Assembly (NCBI GenBank): GCA_025362115.1
Contig: JANYIK010000056.1
Location: 1-7,580, forward strand
Length of the DNA stretch: 7,580 nt
Direction of reading: 5' to 3'
Origin: Methylophilaceae bacterium
Lineage (GTDB): Bacteria > Pseudomonadota > Gammaproteobacteria > Burkholderiales > Methylophilaceae
Shown here piece by piece: positions 1-6,187 of this stretch; position 1 is the stretch's first letter, and every line of letters starts with the position of its first letter. The notes beneath the pieces are model-generated. The model was not told the origin of the DNA, did no database searches, and saw only the letters and a list, made by a program, of their open reading frames with translations. The position numbers and the translations under genes were made by a program.

Positions 1-1200
1 TGCGGCTGGCACATCGCTGGCATGTTGCATCCCGTGGCTATACAGCGTGTGCAACATTCCAGCGAGTACGATTTCCAGCTTGAAGCCATAACGTATCAGT
101 ATGCTGGCAGTGCCGACTAGATGGTTCACAAATGGCCTGCCGCAAGGGCGGTAACCGCCGTCGGTCACTGCTTGCGCCAATCGGTAAGCATCGCTTAGTT
201 GTTTGATTTCGTGTGTTAGGTAGCCACATGCTGCGGCTTGATCCAGCAAATCCGAACGCGTTTGCCGCAACGCCTCACGCCCCATTGCTAAGCCAAGTTC
301 GGGTCTCGCCATCGCATCAAGGCGGATGGGGTCAATATCCATCACCAGTTTTTTCGCTAGATTGCGTACGCCTTCAAACCCCTGCTGCTCGTCCAAGACA
401 TGCCATTTTTGGCAGAAATTGCGAATACTGGTTTCTGTCGGCGCTTCTGCCCAGCGCCAGCGATGCACGGGGATGTCATCCAGCATATAAGGCGCGTAAG
501 CGAGATAGTTGATTTGCGCGGCGGGCTCGGTGTAAACCTCGTAGCCTTGTTGTTTGACGCTGAGCGCGGTGTCTATGTGTTCGTGTACATTGAGAATGTT
601 GGCATCCAGTCCACCCATTTTCTGCAGCACTTCGGTACGCAGCAGCATGCAGTGAAACTCCACAAAGTCGCAGGGTTTGCGTATTAACTGCGCCGCCACT
701 TGATCGGGATAAGCGTTGACCAGATCGTGGTGTTCTACCATTACCATGCCTTGTGGCGTATGGATATGGGTAAGGCTGCCGCTGGACATGTGAATCTTGG
801 GTTGATGTTGACCATCTCCCCACAAATACAGCGGCCCGACCATGCCGGCATTGGTTTCATCGGCGCAGGCAACTAGATTTTCCAGCCAGCCGGGTGACAC
901 CATGACGTCGTTATCCAGGCACACAAAATAATCGCTGGTAATGGAATCCAGCACACGGTTACGAAGCTGGTTTGGCCAGAGTTTCTCATCATGCCGCACC
1001 AATTCCAAATTCCATTCCGTCGCGCGTTGCTCTAGGCGCTGCCATAGCCATTCCGGAGTTTGTCCATCGGTATAAATCAGGCGATAGGGTTTGGGTGTGT
1101 TGGCGACTACGCATTCAATTGCCGCCTCGGTCAGAGCGTGGCGTTCACGCGCTATCATCAGTATGGTCACGCGGGGTTGTGATGTCGCAAGCTGATCCAT
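1..1200 (-). CDS. Family 2 glycosyltransferase with C-terminal HD-like domain (partial, C-terminus cut by window edge)
   Basis: The reading frame starts at ATG 1200-1198 and stays open for 400 codons to base 1 with no stop, so the C-terminus lies outside the window. Residues 11-20 (VTILMIARER) form the usual first beta strand of a GT-A fold. LDND at 95-98 is the DxD-type motif that binds metal and nucleotide sugar, and GGLDANILNVHEHID (196-210) resembles the acceptor-side GG(L/F)D...ED region of GT2 enzymes. After about 290 residues a second, helical part follows. NHLVGTASILIRYG (359-372) and LAGMLHTLYSHG (379-390) look like the HD-superfamily domain that I recall as DUF6817, with H360 and H384 as likely metal ligands. 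From family knowledge it would transfer a sugar to a glycan, lipid or protein acceptor; the substrate cannot be told. There is no signal peptide or membrane segment in the visible part. It begins 12 bases after the argA stop, so it is probably co-transcribed. No good Shine-Dalgarno sequence is visible, so the exact start is moderately certain. Confidence 0.86.
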   Translation of the reverse strand, partial: MDQLATSQPRVTILMIARERHALTEAAIECVVANTPKPYRLIYTDGQTPEWLWQRLEQRATEWNLELVRHDEKLWPNQLRNRVLDSITSDYFVCLDNDVMVSPGWLENLVACADETNAGMVGPLYLWGDGQHQPKIHMSSGSLTHIHTPQGMVMVEHHDLVNAYPDQVAAQLIRKPCDFVEFHCMLLRTEVLQKMGGLDANILNVHEHIDTALSVKQQGYEVYTEPAAQINYLAYAPYMLDDIPVHRWRWAEAPTETSIRNFCQKWHVLDEQQGFEGVRNLAKKLVMDIDPIRLDAMARPELGLAMGREALRQTRSDLLDQAAACGYLTHEIKQLSDAYRLAQAVTDGGYRPCGRPFVNHLVGTASILIRYGFKLEIVLAGMLHTLYSHGMQHASDVPAA

Positions 1201-1212
1201 TATGGTCTGATT

Positions 1213-2769
1213 CTAAAGTTGCTTAATGAACACTTTAGACCGCCGCTGCAAGTTGTACAACTGTTGCCGTGCTTCGGGTAGAGCGGAAACATCGGCTTCG
1301 ACGAAGCCACGCTCTATGAACCAGTGTGCTGTGCGCGTGGTGAGTACGAACAGGGATTTAATCCCGCGTTCCATGGCTTGTTCCTCGCAGTAATGCAGCA
1401 GCTTTTCGCCCCGGCCGCCACCGCGCATGGATGCATCCATCGCCATGCAGGCGAGTTCAGCTTTCTGCTCATCTGCAAATGGATACAAAGCTGCACAACC
1501 GATGATGCGTTTATCGTGTTCCATTACTACAAAATGGTCGATTTCCATTTCTATGCGCTCGCGCCCGCGCCGCACCAGCACGCCTTCGTTTTCCAAGGGT
1601 TCGATGAGTTGCAAGATACCGCCCACATCGTCAATCTGCGCGGGGCGCATGGATTCCAGTGCGATTTCGGTCACCATCGTGCCTATGCCGTCGTGAGTGA
1701 ACAACTCTTGAATGATGGCGCCATCGGTATGGCGGCTGATGAGATGGGTGCGCGCCACCCCTTGCTCGCATGCCTTGATGGCGGCGGGCAAGTAGTAGGC
1801 TTCATCTTCGCTGATAGTTTTTTCAGCGTTAGTTTCAACATGACGTAGCAGATTTCTGGCCTTGTCCGCGGTCATCTCACGCAGCAACTCACCGCGCAGA
1901 TTATGTACGCCAGAGGCATCCATCAGAAAAATCAGCTTATCGGCATCCAACGCAATCGCAGCATTCACTGCCACATCTTCCAACGACAAATTGAATACCT
2001 CACCCGTAGGTGAAAACCCAAGCGGTGACAGCAGCACCAGTTCGCCGTCATCCAGCCGTTTTTGTATGCCGACAGCGTCTACTTTGCGGACTTCTCCAGT
2101 ATGTTGCAAATCTACGCCATCCAACACGCCCAGTGGCTTGGCAGTCACAAAATTACCGCTGGCGACGCGAATATCAGCGCCCGCCATCGGCGAATTTACC
2201 AACCCCATAGAAAGCAATGCCTCAATTTCTACGCGAATAGCACCGTTAGCTTCCTTGACCGCTTCCATCGTAATGTCGTCGGTAACACGTAACCCTTGTA
2301 TCAACTTGGTTTCAAGTTTGCTACGTTTGAGCTTGGATTCAATCTGCGGCCGTGCTCCATGCACAAGCACTAGCCGTACTTCCAAACTGGCGAGAAGATT
2401 CAAATCGTGCGATAACGCGACGAACTGGCCTTCTTCTATCACCTCGCCACCAAATGCGATGACAAAAGTACGTCCGCCGAAAGTGTGAATGTAAGGGGCG
2501 ACAGAGCGAAACCAACGCACGAACTCCTGCGGTTGCGTGAGATTTAATCTATTATTTGCGCTAAACGCATTTTCAGATTGTGCGTAAAGTTGCGATGGTG
2601 TGCAGCTAAGAGCCACGCAAAGCTTGTGCAACAAGGTCTCAGAAACTCCCTGAGCGCCACGCTCAATGCGAGATAAGTTGCCACTGTCTGCCTCAACTAG
2701 CTGTGCGAGTTGCTGCAAGGTTAAATTGAGCGACTTGCGTTGTTTGCGTATGGCGTGACCGAGTTTCAT
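1213..2769 (-). CDS. argA: N-acetylglutamate synthase ArgA fused to an N-terminal XRE-type helix-turn-helix domain
   Basis: This 518-residue protein catalyses acetyl-CoA + L-glutamate -> N-acetylglutamate + CoA, the first step of arginine synthesis, in the cytoplasm. Residues about 83-370 match the amino-acid-kinase-like domain of classical ArgA (TFVIAFGGEVIEEGQF at 101-116, VLVHGARPQIES at 134-145, SGNFVTAKPLGVLDGVD at 204-220, DGIGT at 360-364). In this family that domain binds arginine for feedback inhibition. Residues about 371-518 are the GNAT acetyltransferase domain, with an acetyl-CoA loop RGGGRGEKLL (449-458) and the ArgA signature LFVLTTRTAHWFIERGF (473-489). E. coli ArgA has 443 residues. 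The extra ~75 are at the front: residues 3-62 form a Cro/CI (XRE) helix-turn-helix, with LTLQQLAQLVEADSGNLSRI at 17-36 as the HTH core. I chose ATG 2769 because the HTH begins right there. A TTG 57 bases upstream in frame would lie before the best promoter -10 box. No frameshift is seen at the junction. Confidence 0.93.
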   Translation of the reverse strand: MKLGHAIRKQRKSLNLTLQQLAQLVEADSGNLSRIERGAQGVSETLLHKLCVALSCTPSQLYAQSENAFSANNRLNLTQPQEFVRWFRSVAPYIHTFGGRTFVIAFGGEVIEEGQFVALSHDLNLLASLEVRLVLVHGARPQIESKLKRSKLETKLIQGLRVTDDITMEAVKEANGAIRVEIEALLSMGLVNSPMAGADIRVASGNFVTAKPLGVLDGVDLQHTGEVRKVDAVGIQKRLDDGELVLLSPLGFSPTGEVFNLSLEDVAVNAAIALDADKLIFLMDASGVHNLRGELLREMTADKARNLLRHVETNAEKTISEDEAYYLPAAIKACEQGVARTHLISRHTDGAIIQELFTHDGIGTMVTEIALESMRPAQIDDVGGILQLIEPLENEGVLVRRGRERIEMEIDHFVVMEHDKRIIGCAALYPFADEQKAELACMAMDASMRGGGRGEKLLHYCEEQAMERGIKSLFVLTTRTAHWFIERGFVEADVSALPEARQQLYNLQRRSKVFIKQL

Positions 2770-2794
2770 GAATTCTAATAAATGTAAATAAAGC

Positions 2795-2818
2795 AAAATA
2801 TTATTATAAAAATGTTTT
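2795..2818. promoter_or_regulatory. 24-bp imperfect palindrome, candidate operator over the argA promoter
   Basis: The half AAAATATTATTA (2795-2806) is followed directly by TAAAAATGTTTT (2807-2818). Ten of twelve positions pair as an inverted repeat with no spacer. The dyad is centred on the best -10 box of the argA promoter and ends about 26 bases before the argA ATG. This is the placement expected for a repressor dimer site, and the first protein of the transcript itself carries an XRE helix-turn-helix. The stretch is very AT-rich, so chance dyads are more likely here than elsewhere. The regulator is inferred, not shown. Confidence 0.35.
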
Positions 2819-2826
2819 AATAGCAA
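2803..2826 (-). promoter_or_regulatory. Candidate argA promoter
   Basis: Read on the minus strand, a perfect TATAAT lies at 2808-2803, about 33 bases before the argA ATG, which would give a leader of roughly 27 bases. The best -35-like hexamer, TTGCTA at 2826-2821, is only 12 bases from it. The same hexamer sits 17 bases from an overlapping TAATAT box at 2803-2798. The -10 is convincing by sequence; the -35 is weak, as is common at regulated promoters. Confidence 0.4.
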
Positions 2827-2872
2827 ATAAATGAAATTTTATGTATATCGCGTTTTTGTTCCGTGTTTTTAC

Positions 2873-2902
2873 TTGAATCTCACAATGAAAAAGAGGTAGC
2901 CT
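2873..2902 (+). promoter_or_regulatory. Weak candidate rpiA promoter
   Basis: TTGAAT (2873-2878) and TAGCCT (2897-2902) are separated by 18 bases and lie in the 176-bp divergent region, about 43 bases before the rpiA ATG. The -35 resembles consensus at four of six positions and the -10 at three of six, so this is only the best of several poor candidates. Confidence 0.22.
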
Positions 2903-2933
2903 GTGTGTTTCGCATAAGGCGAGTTTTTGTGGT

Positions 2934-2939
2934 GAGGAG
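2934..2939 (+). promoter_or_regulatory. Strong ribosome binding site of rpiA
   Basis: GAGGAG ends six bases before ATG 2946, an optimal Shine-Dalgarno spacing that fixes the rpiA start. Confidence 0.8.
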
Positions 2940-2945
2940 AGCGTT

Positions 2946-3623
2946 ATGAGTGATAAAGAATTGGTGGCGCTACATGCGGCGAATTTGGTGAAAGACGGTA
3001 TGGTGGTGGGCTTAGGCACAGGCTCTACCGCCAACTTGTTCATCGAGGCGCTAGCTAGGCGGCGCAATGAGCAAGGCTTAAAAGTGACCGCGGCTTCAAG
3101 TTCGGTAGTGAGTACCATCAAAGCGCAATCATTAGGTTTGCCACTGATTTCTATCGAGCATTTCTCGCGTCTCGATTTGTATGTGGATGGCGCGGACGAA
3201 GTCACGCCGGACATGACTTTGCTTAAAGGTCGAGGTTCGGATTTGGTGCGCGAAAAGTTGATGGCGAAGGCAGCGGATCAGTTTTTGGTGCTGGTGGATC
3301 AAAGCAAGCTGGTGAGCCGCATAGGAGAAAAGTTTGCGATTCCTATTGAAGTGATTCCTTTTGCTTGGCAGCTGGCAAAACGCAGCCTGGAAGCCATGGG
3401 TGGGCGTGGTGACTTGCGACCAACAGCTAGCAAAGACGGCTTGGCGATGACCTCGCATGGTAGCTTGGTTCTGGACATGACATTTGATGCCGGCATGAGC
3501 GCAGAGCGGCTGAATGCGGCGTTGAATGCTATCCCTGGCGTGGTGGAACACGGAATTTTTCTGGGGCTGACCAGTGCGGTTATTATCGCTATCGATGGCA
3601 AAGTTGAGGAACGTCGGGGTTAG
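2946..3623 (+). CDS. rpiA: Ribose-5-phosphate isomerase A
   Basis: This 225-residue cytoplasmic enzyme interconverts ribose 5-phosphate and ribulose 5-phosphate in the non-oxidative pentose phosphate pathway. The phosphate-binding loop VGLGTGSTA is at residues 21-29 and the hallmark YVDGADE at 79-85. Asp81, Asp84, Lys94, Glu103 and Lys121 fall where the E. coli enzyme, as I recall it, has its active-site acidic and lysine residues. PIEVIPFA (133-140) and NAIPGVVEHGIF (194-205) are typical C-terminal family motifs. Length is normal (E. coli 219). The loop after Lys94 reads KGRGSDLVREK rather than the proteobacterial KGGGAAL.REK. That form is closer to what I remember of cyanobacterial and plant RpiA. 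The start is fixed by a strong GAGGAG six bases upstream. It is divergent from argA and 109 bases upstream of edd, so it may be transcribed separately or be the first gene of the sugar operon. Confidence 0.95.
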   Translation: MSDKELVALHAANLVKDGMVVGLGTGSTANLFIEALARRRNEQGLKVTAASSSVVSTIKAQSLGLPLISIEHFSRLDLYVDGADEVTPDMTLLKGRGSDLVREKLMAKAADQFLVLVDQSKLVSRIGEKFAIPIEVIPFAWQLAKRSLEAMGGRGDLRPTASKDGLAMTSHGSLVLDMTFDAGMSAERLNAALNAIPGVVEHGIFLGLTSAVIIAIDGKVEERRG

Positions 3624-3672
3624 CCTTAACGCAGACATCAATTGCTAGACCATATGAGTTTAGACTTGGAAA

Positions 3673-3702
3673 TTGCTAAATTGCCCCGATTCGCGGTACT
3701 AT
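3673..3702 (+). promoter_or_regulatory. Weak candidate promoter for the edd-eda operon
   Basis: In the 109-bp gap between rpiA and edd, TTGCTA (3673-3678) is followed after 18 bases by TACTAT (3697-3702), each matching four of six consensus bases. This would start transcription near 3709, about 24 bases before the edd ATG. The hexamer TTGCTA is part of an 8-base direct repeat AATTGCTA present at 3640-3647 and 3671-3678. No convincing terminator hairpin follows rpiA, so read-through into edd is also possible. Confidence 0.28.
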
Positions 3703-3732
3703 TGGGAAAACTAATCTGGTGCATTAAGAATT

Positions 3733-5544
3733 ATGAATCCAACCGTATTGACCGTCACTAATCGCATCCGCGAGCGTAGTGAAAATTCCAGACGCACCTA
3801 TTTGAAACAGCTTGGCGCTATGGCCAATCGGTTTAAGGGTGTTGATCGTATGGGTTGTGCCAATGTGGCACATTCTTTTGCCGCGATGCCCGCCAATGAC
3901 AAGCTCAGAGTAGTGACCGAGCGTGCGCCCAACGTGGCGATTATCACGGCCTACAACGATATGCTTTCGGCACATGCACCGTTTCAGGGCTATCCAGATT
4001 TGATTAAAACCGAAGCGCGCAAGCATGGTGCCACAGCACAAGTGGCGGGTGGCGTTCCGGCGATGTGTGATGGCATCACACAGGGTATGCCAGGCATGGA
4101 ATTGAGTTTGTTCAGTCGTGACGTAATCGCCATGGCCACCGCAGTGGGATTGAGTCACGACGTATTTGACGCGACTTTGATGTTGGGAGTGTGCGACAAA
4201 ATCGTACCGGGGTTGCTGATAGGCGCGTTGCATTTTGGTCATCTGCCTACCGTATTTGTTCCTGCCGGACCGATGACGACAGGCTTATCCAATAGTGAGA
4301 AATCTCACATGCGAGTGCTGGCGGCAGAAGGTAAGGTGGGTCGTCAAGAGCTACTGGAGGCGGAGTCCAAAGCCTACCATGGGCAAGGTACTTGCACTTT
4401 TTACGGAACGGCAAACAGTAACCAGATGCTTTTAGAAGCAATGGGTTTACACGTGCCAGGCACAGCATTCATCAATCCGGGTAGTGAGTTCCGCGCTGAA
4501 CTCACGCGCGAAGCGGTACGTAGCGTACTTAATATTACCCAAAGTAAAACTTACACCCCGATTGGGCGTTTGGTTGATGAGAAATGCATTATTAATGCCA
4601 TGGTGGCACTGCTGGCAACCGGGGGTTCGACCAATCATCTGATTCATTGGGTGGCCGTGGCTCGCGCGGCTGGCATTGATATCAACTGGGATGATTTCTG
4701 TACTTTGTCCGACGTAGTGCCGCTGATTGCTCGCGTTTATCCCAATGGTGAGGCCGATGTCAACGCTTTCCAAGAAGCGGGCGGGCCAGGCTATGTGATT
4801 CGCGAATTGCTGGATGCGGGACTGATGTACGAAGAAGTGTTGACGGTGCGGGCGGGCGGGATTCGTGAATACACCGCGATTCCAGAGATGCAAAATGACA
4901 AAATTATTTGGAACACCACGGGCATATCCAAAGATGATTCTGTGGTGCGTCCAGTGAAAGATCCTTTTAGTTCCAACGGCGGTATCAAGGTGTTACGAGG
5001 CAATTTGGGGCGTAGCGTGATCAAGATTTCGGCCGTGCCGTCTGAATTGCATGTGATTGAAGCGCCAGCTCGTGTATTTAATTCACAAGAAGAGCTACTC
5101 CACGCCTTTTCTACTGGTGCGCTCAATAGCAGCGCGGTATGCGTGGTGCGCTGGCAAGGACCTAAGGCCAACGGCATGCCGGAATTACACAAACTCACGC
5201 CGCCGCTGAAAGCTCTGCAAAGTAAAGGTTATGACGTGGCATTGGTGACCGATGGTCGCATGAGCGGTGCATCGGGCAAGATTCCGGCGGCGATACACGT
5301 ATCGCCAGAAGCGGCTGCGGGCGGCCCGCTGGCCAAAGTACGGGATGGCGACTTGATACGCCTGGATGCACTGACTGGCCGTTTGGAAGTGCTGGTGAAT
5401 GCGGAGGAGTGGGATTCTAGAGATTTGGCAGAGATGCCCAAGGAACTGCGCGAGGCCAATGGTATCGGCATGGGGCGTGAATTATTTGCTGGCATGCGTA
5501 ACAACGCGCTAACCCCTGAAGAAGGAGGTTGCACTTGGTTATAA
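3733..5544 (+). CDS. edd: Phosphogluconate dehydratase (Entner-Doudoroff)
   Basis: This 603-residue cytoplasmic iron-sulfur enzyme dehydrates 6-phosphogluconate to 2-keto-3-deoxy-6-phosphogluconate (KDPG). It belongs to the IlvD/Edd family. The N-terminal RERSENSRRTYL (13-24) and CANVAHSFAAM (42-52) are typical of Edd rather than of dihydroxyacid dehydratase. Cysteines in the conserved contexts MCDGITQG (Cys112), GVCDK (Cys154) and GTCTFYGTANSNQ (Cys221) are the expected [4Fe-4S] ligands or cluster neighbours. The catalytic region VTDGRMSGASGKIPAAIH lies near residues 505-522. Length equals that of the E. coli enzyme as I recall it. The start matches the family N-terminus, but its ribosome site is weak (only AAGA three bases upstream). 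The gene heads a tight edd-eda-VOC operon. No regulator of the HexR or GntR type is in the window. Confidence 0.97.
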   Translation: MNPTVLTVTNRIRERSENSRRTYLKQLGAMANRFKGVDRMGCANVAHSFAAMPANDKLRVVTERAPNVAIITAYNDMLSAHAPFQGYPDLIKTEARKHGATAQVAGGVPAMCDGITQGMPGMELSLFSRDVIAMATAVGLSHDVFDATLMLGVCDKIVPGLLIGALHFGHLPTVFVPAGPMTTGLSNSEKSHMRVLAAEGKVGRQELLEAESKAYHGQGTCTFYGTANSNQMLLEAMGLHVPGTAFINPGSEFRAELTREAVRSVLNITQSKTYTPIGRLVDEKCIINAMVALLATGGSTNHLIHWVAVARAAGIDINWDDFCTLSDVVPLIARVYPNGEADVNAFQEAGGPGYVIRELLDAGLMYEEVLTVRAGGIREYTAIPEMQNDKIIWNTTGISKDDSVVRPVKDPFSSNGGIKVLRGNLGRSVIKISAVPSELHVIEAPARVFNSQEELLHAFSTGALNSSAVCVVRWQGPKANGMPELHKLTPPLKALQSKGYDVALVTDGRMSGASGKIPAAIHVSPEAAAGGPLAKVRDGDLIRLDALTGRLEVLVNAEEWDSRDLAEMPKELREANGIGMGRELFAGMRNNALTPEEGGCTWL

Positions 5545-5558
5545 GGATTTGGATATGA
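5522..5558 (+). promoter_or_regulatory. Translation-coupling region at the edd-eda junction
   Basis: Two Shine-Dalgarno sequences lie here. AAGGA (5543-5547), overlapping the edd stop, is seven bases from ATG 5555 and sets the eda start. It would leave only one base before the in-frame TTG 5549, which argues against that earlier start. Upstream, within the last edd codons, is a perfect AAGGAGGT (5522-5529), five bases before a TTG at 5535. From that TTG a seven-codon frame ends in TGA 5556-5558, overlapping the eda ATG as ATGA. The AAGGA assignment is solid; a role for the short frame is speculation. Confidence 0.6.
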
Positions 5559-6184
5559 AACTTACCGCATTGGAAGTAATGCAAGACGCACCGGTGATCC
5601 CGGTTATCGTATTGAACGACGTAGCTCATGCCGTGCTTATGGCCAAAGCCTTGGTGGCGGGCGGAATACGCATGTTGGAAGTGACCATGCGTACCTCGGT
5701 GGCGCTGGCCTGCATACGTGCCATTGCCAAAGAAGTGCCAGAGGCCATTGTGGGCGCAGGTACTGTGCGTAGCGCCAAGGATGCTGAAACTGCTGCCGAA
5801 GTGGGTGCCAAATTTATGGTTAGCCCGGGTTACACTAAAGCGGTCGGCCATGCCTGCAAGGAGATGCGAATTGCTTTGTTGCCTGGTGTAGCCACCAGCA
5901 GTGAAATCATGCTGGCGCAAGAAGATGGTTTTCAACAGCTTAAATTCTTCCCCGCCATGCAAGCTGGAGGATCGGCACTGCTCAAGGCTTGGGGTGGCCC
6001 GTTTACCGACGTGCAGTTTTGCCCAACTGGCGGTGTATCGCTGGAGAACGCACCGCAACTGCTCTCGCTGAGTAATGTGGTGTGCGTGGGCGGTTCATGG
6101 CTCACCCCTGCGGCGCTCATGCAGCAAGGCAATTGGGCAGAAATCACCCGCATGGCCAAAGAAGCTTGCGCCTTACCGCGTTAA
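5555..6184 (+). CDS. eda: KDPG aldolase (2-dehydro-3-deoxy-phosphogluconate aldolase)
   Basis: This 209-residue TIM-barrel class I aldolase splits KDPG into pyruvate and glyceraldehyde 3-phosphate, completing the Entner-Doudoroff branch begun by Edd. The visible active site matches the family: Glu42 and Arg46 in LEVTMRT (41-47), GAGTV at 67-71, the Schiff-base Lys130 in QLKFFPA (128-134), and the phosphate-binding CPTGGV (156-161) and VGGSWL (178-183). Length is close to the E. coli enzyme (213). The ATG at 5555 is preferred over a TTG two codons earlier because AAGGA sits seven bases before the ATG. It starts 10 bases after the edd stop and is followed after three bases by the VOC gene, so all three are surely co-transcribed. 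Confidence 0.97.
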   Translation: MKLTALEVMQDAPVIPVIVLNDVAHAVLMAKALVAGGIRMLEVTMRTSVALACIRAIAKEVPEAIVGAGTVRSAKDAETAAEVGAKFMVSPGYTKAVGHACKEMRIALLPGVATSSEIMLAQEDGFQQLKFFPAMQAGGSALLKAWGGPFTDVQFCPTGGVSLENAPQLLSLSNVVCVGGSWLTPAALMQQGNWAEITRMAKEACALPR

Positions 6185-6187
6185 GTA

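Noticed and set aside
213..823. Several overlapping open frames on both strands (213-512, 400-687, 476-823)
   Set aside because: All lie within the continuous 400-codon glycosyltransferase frame on the minus strand, which alone shows motifs.
1862..2488. Plus-strand open frame of 208 codons inside argA, and a similar one of 174 codons at 1324-1848
   Set aside because: Both lie opposite a gene with intact domains. Their translations are low in complexity (Ser/Thr/Pro-rich) or show no recognisable motif, as expected for antisense shadows.
2770..2826. TTG start 57 bases upstream of the chosen argA ATG, adding 19 residues
   Set aside because: The added stretch is coded by the AT-rich promoter region, lies before the best -10 box, has no ribosome site, and the HTH domain begins naturally at ATG 2769.
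2871..2890. Possible ARG box in the argA-rpiA gap, from a TGAAT half-site
   Set aside because: Only one half-site is present; the matching ATTCA half at the proper distance is missing.
3600..3660. Terminator after rpiA
   Set aside because: No stable GC-rich stem followed by a T-run was found; the short GGTTA/TTAAC words do not pair properly.
3724..4242. Minus-strand open frame of 172 codons over the edd start
   Set aside because: It is opposite conserved Edd coding sequence and its composition is unlike a real protein.
5417..6058. Minus-strand open frame of 213 codons over the edd end and eda
   Set aside because: It is antisense to two well-supported enzymes, rich in His/Gln/Cys and without family motifs.
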